Assembly: GCA_008921705.1 (NCBI GenBank)
Contig: VFFE01008410.1
Location: forward strand, 1,734,433 to 1,798,432
Direction: 5' to 3'
Source of the DNA: Burhinus oedicnemus
Lineage: Eukaryota > Chordata > Aves > Charadriiformes > Burhinidae
DNA length: 64,000 nucleotides
Positions 1 through 14,466 of this stretch are shown piece after piece (position 1 is the first letter of the stretch; each line of letters starts with the position of its first letter). The translations under genes and the position numbers were made by a program. A model generated the notes under the pieces. The model searched no databases and had not been told where the DNA came from. It saw only the letters and a list, made by a program, of their open reading frames with translations.

Positions 1-742
1 TGATAAGGCAGTGTACCAGGTCTATTTATAATTGTAACCTTTAGAAAGTTTATTTTCAGGAGTAAGCTCAACAATATGACAACACCATGGGGCTGCATCT
101 CAGTGTGGTGGCGGTATAACAGTGTCAGAGCGGCATGGTATAATGCAGTGTTCTCATGTCATACGCTGGCTCATATCACTTACAGATAGACAGCTCAATA
201 CCGCTAAGTGCTCTAGGGCAGGATGCAGTCTCCTGCTAGAGTTACTATCTGATATTAAAATGGTACTACACTCAATTGTACTTAAAAGCACTAGGATGTG
301 TGGGAGCATCTCCTGAAGCACGGTGAGAAAGCAGGTGTTTAATGCTATTTCATTCTTCCATCAATATCATCTATCAAGATCTACCATATACCTTTCCTAA
401 GGCAGAATTTATGGAGATATGATGAAAGTAGAGCTAGGTGACACAGCTCTGTTATTTAATGATGTGCTTACAACAGCAATTTTTGTCTTTAATTTTTGTT
501 AGCTTGAAAAAAAGGCAAAGGAAAAAAATCATGTCTTTCTCTATCAACAGGCTCAAACTTTTCTTCCTTTACATGAAAAGAACAAGGATCTTCACTAGTC
601 TTTGGGTGCTTCCAGCTATTGTGTGGCCAGAAACTAAGTGAAATTTCTGAAGCTTTAAACATGGGATAATTCACCAACTACAAGCACTAGACACGTTCTC
701 CAGGGAAAACCTGTGCTGTGTCTGCAAAAGCTTCAGAACGTG

Positions 743-898
743 TCATTTTCCTTTTTCCTGGTTTTCCTTTTTTCTTTCCCCACTTTCATGCCTTTCATCC
801 TTCCTTTTATTTTTGTCCTCTTTTCTCTGGTATTCCTTCCTTCCTCTCTCCCTCTTTTCATTCCTCTGTTGTCATCCACTTCCCATTCCCATCCCCAT
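743..898 (+). repeat. Pyrimidine-rich low-complexity tract
   Basis: About 155 bp is dominated by C and T on the plus strand, with TTCC/TTTC words and only scattered purines. Long open frames here reflect composition and are not genes. Confidence 0.8.
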
Positions 899-1452
899 CT
901 GTTATGTGAAGGTTTTAGTCCTGTGATAGGGATGGAGCAGATGCTGTCACAGAAGGTACTCCAAACAGCTTAGATACATCTAGCATGTCATAAGGGAAAA
1001 TCTCTCAGATGCCAGTATTCAACCAGGACTGGGAAGGTACACATTGCAATTCAGTTCTTGAGGCCCCAGAGACTCCAGGCAACTTCAGTGTCTGTATCCC
1101 TGGTGGGGATCTGGCAAGATATAACCAGTGGCCTCAGGAGACTGCTGTGAGGTTTTGTTAATCAATATACACAGGAACTTCCAGAGATGCAATTGCAGAA
1201 TAAAGTTCCACTTATTGCAAGATAGCAACTCTGTGTTTAAACCTGCCAGGGGCTGCAGAAGGCTTTCAACAGGAATGTTTTTACATTGCAAGCAGATTTG
1301 TATTCATTAGGTAGCCTCTATGACCACTGGTCCACTCTAATAAGTGTTTTGATAAAAGAGGTCATGTCCCCCAAGGATGTCTGATTGGGACATGTCATTT
1401 CTCCTGTAAAAGATGATTACAGTAGGCAGACGCTGATTGTCTTCTAACATTC

Positions 1453-1471
1453 TTTTTTTTTTTTTTTTTTT
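1453..1471 (+). repeat. Poly(T) tract, 19 nt
   Basis: An uninterrupted run of T. No L1- or Alu-type element body accompanies it, so it is a simple homopolymer. Confidence 0.9.
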
Positions 1472-4400
1472 CTTTTAAACTAAAGAAATGACCCTTCTCC
1501 TTCAAGGTTGTTCAGTGCTGATGAAAGTTATTAGACTGACGACTCTGAGAAACAAAGTCCTCTGCCTCATAGCATAGGTACTGTCAGTGTAAAAAGATTT
1601 TGCATATTTAGCAGCATTGCATGACCAGCAGAGTTCAAACCCACATCCAGGGACAATCCTCAAAGTCAAGGATAATATGACTTTCAGTTCCTTTATTCCA
1701 GCTAATGCAAGACACCACTGCTATGGTGCTGCATGTGCTTTCCGTCCATGATCTCCATATAGCCTTTCGGCTGATCATCACACTGTCCCTTTTCCTGTCT
1801 TTCTCTTTCGAATTGTTTTGCCAGAAAGGATACAAGCTTTTTCATTAGGTATGCTGAATGATCCCATCAGTAACCAACCAACCTATCTTTGAGCACAGCC
1901 TGAAGGACAGCCTTTCTTAGGAGTTTTAATCACATAAACATTTTTGAAGGAATTGACCTGCCTGTCTAGATGGGAAACATTCTTTGAAGTTTGAGAGAAG
2001 AACAGTGATAAGTTAGTACAAAAGTTGTACAGCTGATTCAGAGTGATACACCTGGTACAGTTGGTGGGTCTCTGGCTAGACAGATGAAAAGAGAGCCCCT
2101 TTAAAAATGCTGGCCTCATGCTGTCAATGGGAAAGGAGAGGTAGAGATGGAAGAGAACTGTGTATACAGGAGACAGGTAGTAAATATATTTGGAGGTTTT
2201 TTTAGACATAAACATAAGAATTCTTTTCTAAAGATGCTAAACCAAAAGAATATGAGGGTAATTGCTCCAGACAATGTTTCTCAATAGCTCAAACACTGCA
2301 CAGAGGAAACCGCACCTTAGGCAGGGCATGACCACTAGAGCAGATAACCCAGCCTGTAATTGAGTCATAAGAGATTTCAGAGACGGGCGTGGAGCAAGGT
2401 GTGAGACAGCTAAATTATTCCTGGGAGCCTCCTCTTTGCTGCACTCTCTCCCCGTATCACTTGACTAGAAGTGGACTCTTGTCTCCTGCCTGGATGTTCT
2501 GCATGTCATGCAACCAGGGTATCATAAGATTGGGCATGTGCCTGGTGAGTGAGGAGGGTCCCAGCACTGTGCTTCTAAGAAGGAAAGGCCAGGGCATCCA
2601 GTCCTCATCCGCTTTTGTTAGAGGCAGTGGCGCCTCCACATTGCCTGCACAAGATGAGAAGTTTCTCAGCCATGCCCTCACAAACGATGAGACCAAATGT
2701 AGAATCTGTGCATTATTAAGTGGCAGAGAGTTGGAAAAAAAATCTAGAAAGCAGAGGAGGTAAATTCTTTATTGATTCTTCCACAGAAGACTGAATTCAG
2801 TAGAACACAACCCAATAGAAAATATCAAGCGTAAATAAACCAAAATTGGCTCCTCCTCATCCAACTGTTTATTCAGGGCATACACCGTAATTTACCATGT
2901 AACTACATAAGGCCAAAAAAGACAGTGACTAGTTCACTATACTCCCTTTTCTAGCTTTTTCATTTCCACTGTCCAGTTAAGTTTTCGTCACCCAATTTTC
3001 AGGAATGTGGTAGGATGAACTAATTCATCTTATGGTGAGGTTGTGAAGTGTTCAGATAACTGTGACACAGAGACAACACAGAACACAGACATCCATCTTT
3101 CTTGTGCTTCTTCCCTCTCATTTGCAACTTCCTCACATTCCCAATTGATAGCTTTTTCAGTGCTGGAATCCTAAATTCCCATTTACCCTCACTGGTCAAT
3201 CTCTGGGTTTTCGTATCTCAGTACTCCTTTCCAAATCTACATACTTTTTACTACACCATACTACGAGTGCAAATAAAAGGGACAAATCAGAGTCTGATGG
3301 CCTATAGAATCGTTTTGCTTTCATTCTTCTTCTGTGCTGTTTTTATTTCTTTCCTAATACTGTGTCATTTTGAAACTTACAACTGGATGTTAACTTGTAA
3401 GGTGAATGGTGATAAAGTTGTTTACACCAGTCAAACCTTTAAACTACATGACAGTAAAAATAAAAAAGTAGAAAAGACACCTCTTTAACCTAACACAATT
3501 GTTTAAATGAAATATCTGCAGGAAAATAGCTATACAGGAACATGAGTAACATTTCCAAAGAAGCCCTATTCCATATGTGATGGAGAAATGTAGGAACCCA
3601 CACGTCTTTTGGAACTCAATGAGAATTGCAGATACGCTGCTGCTCTTTTAAACTTGCAGCCTCCTGAAACAGCTAGGCATGCTTTTTTTTTTTTTTCCTC
3701 TTTTCCTGCTGCTAATACGATTCACCTAATCTTCAGCTGGGGGTGAAAAGATTATAGTCACTCCAGGTACTCTCTTACTGCGAGTCACCGGGCTGGTGCA
3801 AGATGCCGTGCCATTTAGTGACACTAGGAGGGAGGGGCTCATCATAGTCTTGCTGTCAAAGCTTTCAAAGTACCTTTCCATAAAATAAGTCCAAATTCCC
3901 CTACGACAAAACTCAGTTCCACATTTGCAAACGTAGCAAAAACACAATGCTTATTCCCGTCACTCTCCTTTCAGACAACATTACAGAATAAAAGTATAGG
4001 AGAAGAAAAACCTGGAACATATTTTGCTTTCGGTTGTCACCTCAGATCCCCAACATATCCTTTAATGAATTTTAATAATGAAAAAAGTTATACAGCTAAA
4101 CAAGACATTTGTTTGGTGGTGAAGCAGAAATAATTGCTGGCATTTCAGCTTAAATTAATACTAAATTCTTTACTCCAACATGTGTGGACCTTCTGGAAGA
4201 ACTTCTTTCTCAGACATGAGACTTTTCTGTTCTTAAGAGGGGTAATTCCAAGCCTGTGAACAATAGTTAACATTTCCCTCCTTCTGCCTCCTGAAGAGTG
4301 TCCTTGTCCTGTGCAATTTAATGAAATTAAAAGGATTGCCCTTTTTTTTTCTCCTGACTTTCAAATATTTACTTATTTATTCACTCACACTAGGTTTTAA

Positions 4401-7400
4401 TAGGCAAAAAATATTAAAACTCCTGTCTAAAATATCAGTATTGCTTCCAGTGCTGCAGTTGATAACCTCCCTCAACTTGGGCACACCTCAGAAATTGCAA
4501 TTACATCTGTTTATGACTGGGGATTATGATCCAAGATTTCTGCTCATATAACCAATGGATTTCTCCAGTTGCATAGGGGAATTTTGCCAACAGGAGATTT
4601 GGCAGAGTCAGGCTGCCATGACTAAAGAGAATTCATAACAGAATTTAACAGATTTTCCTTGTATTTATTGTTAGAGAAGAGGGAAGGAGAAAAATGGCCA
4701 ACTATAAGATCTGATTTTATTTCACTCACACTTTCTCAGATAGAAACCTAAACTTCTATTTTTTTAATAAGATTCAATTTCTCAGAAAAATTCCACAATC
4801 ATCTCTTCCTAGGGATGTTTTCCCTTCAATTTCACGTAGCCTTGAAACATTGGCATTGGTGGTGCAGAGAGTTTGCAACATGCTCATTACTGCAAAGAGA
4901 TTTTGTCCCCTGTGCTTCCATGGTAGAGTCTCAGCCTCATCCACCTCATTCTTAACCCAGAACCAGGAACCATGTTGTCACTCACATCACATTTACCTGC
5001 CTCTGGCAAGAAGAGAAAAGGAGTGTTTTCTTTGAAAAATTTCTACAGCAGCTGTTGCCAAACATAAATTAGCTGGGACAGACATCTTCAATGTGCTTAA
5101 ACAAATTAGACTTCTAATGTCAGGTCAGGGCATGCAGACTAAGTATAGGAAAAACAATGTAATTAGATCTTTAATCACACAGTTTTCCTGAGAAAGGGGT
5201 CTGCGACCAGAAACACTAAGCTCAGTTATGATGCTTTTAAAAAAAGCCACACACCCTTTTAGGGCATGGCTAAGAGCTGCCTCTTCCAGGCACCGCCGCT
5301 CACTGAAAAGGAAATTCTTTGCCCTCCTTAGAGCTAGTGTTGGTTGCAGCCACATTTTCTTTGACCACTTTTGGGGAACGTAAAGGGACAAAGGAATCAA
5401 CTGTTTGCTTAATGTGAAACCTTATCTTTACAAGGCCATTTCCTTAGCTTTATATAAAGTATGACCCCTGTCATACAAATACTGTTGTCTCAGCTGAGGC
5501 CTACAGGGCAGGACTTTGCACAGAGGTGGCCTTCAGCTTCATGCGTGCAGGTGGGAAGGTTTCACACTCTGGATGAAGCCCCTCCACGTAATTCAGCTGG
5601 AATGAGAAAGTCAAAATTATGCCAGAAATTGCAAGCAGAAACCTGCTTTGAAGTTGGCCAACCCTGTCACCCACTAGGATTTTAGGGACAAACTGATAAC
5701 TGAGAGGACTGCACAAAAACAGTGTGTAGGACCAGCCCTCCACGGCTAGAAGTATATTAAACAGGGTTCAGAGGTGGCTCAATCTGTATATTATACAGTC
5801 AAGGATCCCTGACTGTTAAACATCCCTAGATTCGTCCATCCTCTATCCCCCTCTGTAGCAAAAGGCTGAAAAAACAAATCATTCCCAAGTGCTTCCTTGC
5901 TTTTAGTATGTAGCTTCTTTCCTGGTTGACCACCGCGTGTGTGTTTAAGACATGACAGCTGAGTATTATTTCTATTAGAAAAACAGCCTCCAGAGGGAAT
6001 ATTGTTTTCCACAGGGAACATGATGTTTTCTCACAGTTCTCTGTTACCCATATATTGTCTGGAAGAGGATTTCAAATACTCAGGCCTAACATGATAAACA
6101 AACACCATCATTTGCATTATCAAAATCCTAAATTCTGCATCTTGGTGAAGATTTTAAAAGTAACAAAAACAGAGCAGTTTTCAATTTACATCAAATTCAG
6201 TGGGGGATTTTCCTCCAAAATTTTGCTTTGTATGGTTAAAATTTTTTTCAAATATATTTTAAAACAAAAATGTATTTTTTCCACTTTTAAACAGGGAATT
6301 TACACTATAGTCCTTTAAATTCTTATATACACCTAAACTGTTAAAATAAACCCTTCAATAACTCCTAACTGAAAATCACATCAAAATACTTTCTGAATAT
6401 TTAATATAATTCGTCATAGCAATATCCAAGGTCTTTGTCCCTTCTTACATTCTTGTGTTCCTTTCGTTCCTCAAGTCCAATGAATATTTTGAAGGCAGCC
6501 ATTTATTGCAAGATAACAGTTCTTCTAATAATGAATATCAATTATGCAGAAACATGAATAATAAAATTCATTTTTCTGAAGACAAGATAACCTGCAAAAT
6601 ACATCTTAACTAGTTACAGACACTTAATTAATTTCAAATGTTTAAACCTTTTTAAACCAGAACTGATTTTGACAATTGCTATAAACAGTGGAACTAATAT
6701 GGATGCCTCTATTAAACAGGCTGTGTGAAACTTCTGTTTCTTTAACACTGTCAAGAATCCAGATAATGTATTTGCCCTTTTTGACCAGATGCAGTGTCTG
6801 GCATTGTACTGAATTTTATAATTCAAGGAACTTTTGCCAGTATTGATTGTATTTTCCCTGACAAATATGAAACCAGCCATAAATAGTGACGTCAAATTGG
6901 CTTCAAGAAATCCAATAGTCTGGAAGAGTAGCTGAGCCTTTTGCACCTTTAATGATCAATGTAATAGTACAGAAATGCTTTTGACTTATAAAACACCTTT
7001 TAGTTAAGTTTTACAAAGTCTCTTACATGTAAGGATATGCTCTAGGGTGCTTTAAAATGCAAACTTCATGTAGGAGATGATGTGCTGTTCTCCTTACACT
7101 CTATTAGCTTCATGGTTTCATTAATATCATGTGGCAATTTAAAATATTACTTTTTATATTGAATATATGATGCAGAGAATCTGATCTTTCATTCTTCCTC
7201 CCTGATTACACTCTACAGTTTCTCTGTTTTTAAAGACCAGATAGATGTCTATACAGGGAGTGTTTGCTATGGATAAGCCATGCAGATGATTAACCTTGGC
7301 ATTGTCTCGTGTCTCTCAGTGTAAAATTTTCACTGAGCAGATTTCAGGTAAATCATCCAGCCCACTTCACTTAATAATACCTCTTTAACATGCTCTGCAA

Positions 7401-10400
7401 TTATATCATTCGTGCTGTTGAGCTTGGCCATTTTCCTTCTTTGTTATTCATTTCTCTGCAAGGAATGGCAGCTTAACAGACATTTCCAGTGACATAGGTA
7501 GTTAAGTGAGGCCGTGAGTTATCTCACTGACCACAGGGTTTCTCTCTTATGGTGACCACTGCAGTCTGGTGTCATGTTCTTTTCAGGAAGAGTTCATTTT
7601 CCAGCCTAGGCCACATGGGAAGACTGGTAGAGCTGGTCGTTTCCCCACAAATATGAAGCAGAAGATTGAACAGAGAGGTCCATGGTTTGTGCCTAATTCT
7701 GTGGTTCCTCTGGTGTACCCATCCAGCCTCCAGAGACCCCAGCAGCAACACTGCTCAACAGCTGGGAGAAGGCACCAGAGGGATGCTGTGGCTTATGCAG
7801 GCCATCAGCCATCCATGGCTGCCCCACTGGGCTTTGGTTTTGCTATTTCCAAATCCCTGCAAACAGGTTGCAGAGAACGCCACAATGCCAAACCTCAGTT
7901 TTTGCATGAGGTATCTGCACATTTTGATGAGCACATTCTTTCCCCTTCCTTTAATGGGAACTGTCACCATGAGGCAGAACACAAAACTGTACTTACCTCA
8001 CCCTATTGAAGCTCAGATCCAGCTCCTGGCAACCGTGGGTCACCGAGAGGGCCATGGTAGCTTTTACCCTTGTACTCAACTGGTCTTATTTTTCTGTGGG
8101 AAAGAGGCTTTCCTTCTCATTCTTCTCTTCTCCTTTCTCTCCTTTGCTCTTTTAAATGGTGTGGTCGTTTAAAAAGTGGTTTTCTTATACAACCTGGGCA
8201 TTCATACAGCTGTGACACTCTCAAACCACTACCACCTGTCTGTAGTGTACCTCTTAATTGCTGTCTCATTTTTGCAACAAGCAGATCCAAAATCTTTTGA
8301 AATCTACTGATAGGCAAAGACTGCCTCCTTTTTACAGCAACAAGAGAAACTATCTTCTTGGACAAGAAGGAGTGCTGACAGGGCTGTTGTTACCGCCATT
8401 TCCTATGCAAACTGCAGTGAGGGGTTCTAGTAGGATGGGTTAGTGTTAGGGTTCTCACACCTGTCCGTATTTAAAAAGGAGTATTACCTTGCGGTTCACT
8501 ACGTGTTTTATCTGTGACTCCACAGAGTCACATAATAGACCCATAATGTCAGCAGCTAGGATTATAAAGGGAAAATAGTTAATATACTTAGCAGGCTTCC
8601 TGAATCAAAGGCATCCTGGTCTGATAATAGCTATTTTGGCACAGTTTCACTGCTGTAGGAACATTTGAGGAGTCCTAGTTCTGTTTCAGCACAAAATAAA
8701 AACCAGTATTAAGACCATCAAAGCTGCCCTCAAACAGGATGGTTTCCTTCTGACAAGTGGGAAATAACATGCCAGACACAGATCCTGTGTACAATAAATG
8801 GATGTAAGTGAAATGAAATTCAGAAAGTGTCATCCCCTTTAGGGTGGGCTTCCATATGTTTAAGCACATGATACTATGGCAGGATCAAGTGCTATTGAAG
8901 TAGAATAATCAAAATATAACTCAATTTTAGTGAGGTATTTCAGATAGCTATAAAGAATGCTTTTATCAGGGTATAAAATGACTCTGATAACAGGGTCAAT
9001 GACTGGAAGTAGAGGGAAAAGGAGAAGTCAAGAGGAAATTTAAAAGGGTTCAGAGAAGAGACAAAGTCTTTTAAATATAAGCAGATATAAACAAACCAAA
9101 AGATTAATAGGAAGAGTGTGTAGCAGAGATTAAAACCTATGTTCCTGTGATCTAAACAGAAGGTAAGTTGCATTGAAGAATATCAGGACGCAAATACAGT
9201 AGTGGCTAAGAAATGTCTAAATGTGTCATAGAATTATTCTCGTAACATCTGGTTCCTTTGTATTTGGGTAACAACATGTTGTCATGCATTTTTTTATTTT
9301 GCACAAAAATGTTTTGGAGAACACCAAGGTACTCCCATAGCCCGCAACAAAGGTACAAGAAATAAAATAAGGTGGAAGGGCAATTTCATGAACAGGAGAG
9401 TTAGAATCATCCTCAAAACTGGGTTCCAAACCATACTCTGTCACTGACTTCCTAGGCTTTCCTTTGGAAAAAAGTTCAGAGCAAAGTTTTATTATTTTTA
9501 TTTTACTTCACCTGTGAAAAAAGATTGGTGTCCTTGCTTCTCATACCCAAAGGGAATTCTTCGGTGCAAATTAACTGCAACTGGAGTTTGCATCTCTCAC
9601 CTTCCTTCACAACTTCAAGGAGGAAGCACGGACAACAAATCTCTTTTATACCAACCTTCCAGCCATGGAAAGTCCTTTTAGGGGACACCAAGCATAAAAG
9701 CTATTCTAAGATACTACTTCTCTGTGACTGACGATGTAAATTAGTGTGCTGTAACCACATCCCTGATGTTTTTCCCAACTCTACGGCAGAGATTTCTTGG
9801 TGAAGAAGAAAATCTAGCCCTCTATGACTTTATTCCTTAATTGCTTGCCCGTAACAAGTAAGTTTTATTACAGACAGTAATATTTCCTTTCTTCCATCCT
9901 TATCTATCTAGTTGATAAACATAATGGGAAGGAAGAGATTCCTTCTTCAAATATTCAAGGGCAAGATGCTCAGGCACTGGTATAATTGGATTAAACCCAC
10001 AATGGATTTATATTGATTTATCTGAGCTGGTGATTTTGCCTTGAAAATTTTAAAGGAATACATCCTTTTCCTGCTAGATCTCTGATCCCAAAGTGAGGAA
10101 GAAATCTGTTCTGCCCTGAAACAGATTTAAAAAGTACTGCTATCAGTTCAGACAAGAAGCGTGTTGAAAACTCAACACTCTCCAAGCCTTTGACGTGTTT
10201 AATATCGTCTTCTGCAGTCACCCTGTATCTCCTCACTTTGTTGCTTTCCATTAGATTCTGAAAAGTTAATAACACTGTCAAGACAATCATGCAGTTACTA
10301 GACAGTGTCAATTCCTATGCCTTTCTCCTACCCTGTTTCACTTTTGGAGCAAGTGTACTGTCTATATACATGGGAGACTTAGATTAAACTCTCTATTAGA

Positions 10401-11116
10401 ACCATTGTTTGGCCATGAACTGTGTTACCTGAAAGTAATTGAAATGTGGAGAAAGTTGTGGTTGTGAATACAGGAGAACGTTAATGAACTGCAGCTCCTT
10501 CTCAATCCATAATCTCCCAGAAAAGTTATTCTTGTTGAGGGAAAAACTCACATTCAGATTAGGTTTTGGCTGAAGCCAAGATTGATGTTTGCCAGTGGAA
10601 ATAAATGGTTTATCTAAAATGAGAAATGCCTTAATATTAACTTAAAGCTCAAACTAAATCAATTTTCAGTTATGATAAGATTTGGTTCATGTGTGCATTT
10701 GTCCTTTCGTTATTTATCCATACATGAAAATACCAACAGAGCAAAATAAAGACTGTTCTCATCAATTAGTTCAAAGAACAGAAAAAATAGGAACTCTCAG
10801 AAATATCAAGGGAATAAGTGATCAGACTTTCAGGGAATGAGACCAGCAGCATTTCAAATTCTGGTAAACAAAGTGGAGAGCTATTAAGTAAATGAATTTC
10901 TACTGCATTTTGGTTCATTGTGACAAAAAAGTGATTTTCATGAGAATTTCAGTAGGATTTGTTTACTGAGGTTCAGAGAAAGTCAGTTTCTCTTCAGGCA
11001 GAATTCTGAACTCTTGGATGCTTATCCAAATTCAGTTAAGCACTCAGAGGGTCACCTACTGCAAATTTAACCCAAAACCTTAAAAAAAAATAATTATTGA
11101 TTAAATGTTCAAACAG

Positions 11117-11211
11117 GTCACCTGCTCTATGTGACCCTACTTGAGGGAGACGGTAGAAAAGTGACCTCCAGAGGTCCCTTCCAACCTCAACCATTCTGTG
11201 ATTCTATGATT
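11117..11211 (+). mobile_element. CR1 LINE 3' terminal fragment
   Basis: Only the extreme 3' end is present: a degenerate CCTACTTGAGGGAGA block, then TGACCTCCAGAGGTCCCTTC and CATTCTGTGATTCTATGAT. Orientation is plus. It is short and moderately diverged. Confidence 0.85.
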
Positions 11212-13451
11212 ATTTTTTTTAATTCTAGTATCCTAAGTTTACCCTGCTCTTTTTAAATATTTTCTCTTTTTCATTCAGATATTGACACTGAAAATTAAAG
11301 AGACTGTAATCCAGCTGTCTGGCACCTTCACTGGTGATGCATTAATGTGTCTCATGATTTTGAAGGTTAAGCTGGTATGTGCATTTGTATGTCTAATTTT
11401 GTATGCAAAGCCTCAAATTTTTACTGTAAAAACGCTTATCGAGTATCAAGGTACCTACTCAATGTTGAGGTTGCAGGACAGCAGGACTGTAGAGCAGCCT
11501 TGAAGCTGCTGAAGCTCTTTGTCAAATCTCTTCTTTGAATGAAACTCCATGAAGGACAATAGCAGCTCTAGTGCCACCGTTCTCTGAAAAACCTTTCCAG
11601 GTGGTGTAGCTATTCAAGGAGTGTGTGGGCTGGCACCCCAGCCTCTGGTAGTATTTGGCGGTCATTGGTAATTCAGAAGGACTTCACAGACCAAAACCTC
11701 AGTGGTAGGGGGATATGGGTCCTAACAAATAGCAAAACACACTTCTATCTCCTCTTTTTTAGCAGGTTTCAATCATTTTAGTCTACAGCCCTAGGATTTC
11801 TGTGTCCAGAAACCTCTCATCCTGGCTACCCATCAAAATTGCCTTTCAAGCATGGGCAAAACCCAACTACGCATCTAGACTCACTGTGTGTTCATAGAGT
11901 TTGAGTCTAGCTATATTCACCAATAGAGCAGCGATGCATGTCTGAAGACTTGAACTCATATCATCCCTCAGTATCAGCCTAAATATGCCATGCCTGCATT
12001 TTAAGTGGGGAGGTACAGCCACAGATTAACCTCCCCAGTTGGTTCCTTTACCACATATCTCAAAAGCCAAAGCTCAGTAGACAAAACGTATCTTAGATGG
12101 GCCTAAGCAGGCATGAAACAAAATGCAGTGGGTGTTATTGACAAGTGCAATTTATAAATCTTCACTGTTGTGATATAGGCAAAGGGAGCACAGAATTTGG
12201 ATGTTAAGTGCTCCTCTACACCAGTATCAATTAGAATAGTGTATCCTAGCCCACTTTCATGCCTGCTCCTAGTGACAGCACAGAGATAGCTGGGGCAAGC
12301 ACTGATGGGTGTACTTATTCATGTCTCATTTCCATGCAAAAGTGTCTGAATTCCCTTGTATGATAGTACCAGTTGCAGCTGTGCACCTTTTCGCTGTTAG
12401 AGAGCTGTCAACATTGGCTAATTGAAACAAAGACAAATACGCAGAAGGATTTCAGCAGTTAAAACAGTAGCTGCAAGTGTGCAAGAATGCATCATTGCAA
12501 TGCATTTGACTTTCACAGGATAATTTAGATGGCACCTACCTGAACTGTGCTGCTCAACATTTTCTGGGGTTTATGTCTATGGATTTTATTGTAACTGACA
12601 GTCTCTACTGCTTCTACTAAGTTCTTGTTTTAAGAGTTCCTTGAAAGTGTCATATGTGAACAAAATGCTTCTCATCTTAAACCAGAGGAAAAGGGGTGGA
12701 AAGGATGATGGGCCCACCTCAAACAAGTGGACCTATGGAAGAATCACAAATATTTGTATTTTGTAATGAGATTGTCTTAACTTTAACTTCAGTATATTTT
12801 TTCCTGATAAAGTATTCAAACTAAAAAAGCATACAAATATTTACGTGCAGAGTCAAATACACAAACATGCACACTATGTACATGTATAGATGCATATATA
12901 TGCACACACAGACATACTTGATGGGCAGGTGTGAGTGAATTGAGTTACAAGGTATGAAGCCTGGCTCACCACTGTTTTATTTCAGTGTTATGATGCTGTA
13001 ATATAATTTATTTTCATGTAGGAATACCAATATAAAAGTGGATTAATATAGAAAGAGTCTATATGCCGCGTGTTGCAGGGGAAGGCCACAGTGGTAGTAG
13101 TGTTGACTTCTGGAGTTTGCATATCTTTGTATCAGTTCTGGGTTTTCTCTAGGAATTTGGTACCATGACTCCCATGAGAGCACTCATGGCACTGACAGGT
13201 ACTCACAACGCATAGCCGAGCAGCGGTTAGTGCCAGGAGGTAGAAGTCACGGTACCTAATGCTGTGATATTGTAGTCATACCCTGTAGACCATGGGAGCA
13301 GCAGACATTTATTTCCAATATGGTCTCTGACAAAAGACAGTTCAGTGGTCGAAGTGCGTTGGTCAGAAAAAGGGATCTGCATTGCTCCCCGTATCAGCAA
13401 GTTGAGGCAGGAAGCACTTCTTTGGGGGCTACAGGAGTTTCCCCTTCTCTC
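11212..13451. other. Non-coding, no gene recognised
   Basis: Unique AT-rich sequence between two CR1 copies. It includes a short TATA/CA-rich patch at 12880-12915. No exon, RNA gene or long open frame is evident. Confidence 0.7.
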
Positions 13452-13712
13452 AATCATAGAATCATAGAATTGTCTAGGTTGGAAGGGATCTTTAAGATCA
13501 TCGAGTCCAACCATCAACCTAACGCTGCCAAAACCACCACCATGTCCCTCAGCACCACGTCTACTTGTCTTTTAAATACCTTCAGAGATGGCGATTCCAC
13601 CACTTCCCTGGGCAGCATGCTCTAATGCTTGATAACGCTTTCGGTGAAGCAGTTTCTCCTCATATCCAATATAAACCTCCTCTGGTGCAACTTGAGGCTA
13701 TTTCCTCTTGTC

Positions 13713-14000
13713 CTATTGCCTGTTACTTGGGAGACTGCCCCCCACCTCTCTACAACCTCCTTTCAGGTAGTTGTAGAGAGTGATAGGATCTAACATCAGC
13801 CTCCTTTTCTGCAGACTAAACAACCCTAGTTCTCTCAGCTGCTCCTCATAGGACTTGTGCTCTAGACCCCTCACCAGCTTCGTTGCCCTTCTCTGGACAC
13901 GCTCCAGCACCTCAATGTCTTTCTCATAGCGAGGGGCCCAAAACTGAACATAGTATTCAAGGTAGGGCCTCACTAGTGCCAAGTACAGGGGGACAATCAC
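13713..14000 (-). pseudogene. CR1 polyprotein C-terminal domain remnant
   Basis: The translated block includes [37 protein letters not shown], and [14 protein letters not shown], the C-terminal segment common to CR1-clade polyproteins downstream of RT. It continues from the [17 protein letters not shown] block (13997-14233) in another frame, so at least one frameshift separates them. The same domain recurs at 50214-50537 in the opposite orientation. Confidence 0.85.
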
Positions 14001-14466
14001 TTCCCTAGTCTTGCTGACCTGCTGGCCACCCTATTTCTAGTACAAGCCAGGATGCTATTTACCTTCTTGGCCATTTGGGCACATTGTTGGCTCATATGCT
14101 GGCTGTTGACCAACACCCTCAAGTCCTTTACTGCCAGGCAGCTTTCCAGCCACTCTTCCCCAAACCTGTAGCGCTTCTTGGGGTTGTTGTGACCCAAGTG
14201 CAGGACCTGGCACTTGACCTTGTTGAACTTCATACCATTGGCCTTGACCCATCAATCCAGCCTGTCCAGATCCCTCTGTAGGGCCATCCTACCCTCAAGC
14301 AGATCAACAGTCCTGCCTAACTTGGTGTCATCTGCAAACTTACTGAAGGTGCACTCGATCCCCTCATCCAGGTCATTGATAAAGATAAGTTAACTCACTG
14401 TTAAAGTTCTGTTTAAACAGAACCAGGCTCAATACTAAAGTCAAGGTAGACAAAATCCACAGCCTT

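Larger units (their letters stand above)
1..11116. other. Non-coding, no gene recognised
   Basis: AT-rich unique sequence, likely CHRM2 5' intron or flank. Apart from the pyrimidine-rich tract (743-898) and short poly(T) runs at 1453 and 3683, I see no repeats with a clear family. The open stretches are short and share no recognisable motif; the longest pair, at 7569-8172, overlap in two frames and look like chance. Confidence 0.7.

Noticed and set aside
713..973. Hydrophobic open frames rich in Phe, Leu, Ser and Pro
   Set aside because: Produced by the pyrimidine-rich tract (TTC, CTT, TCC codons). This is low complexity, not a membrane protein gene.
7569..8172. Two overlapping plus-strand open frames of 146 and 168 codons
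   Set aside because: They overlap in different frames, show no domain, signal peptide with mature part, or splice context, and lie in a locally less AT-rich patch where stops are rarer.
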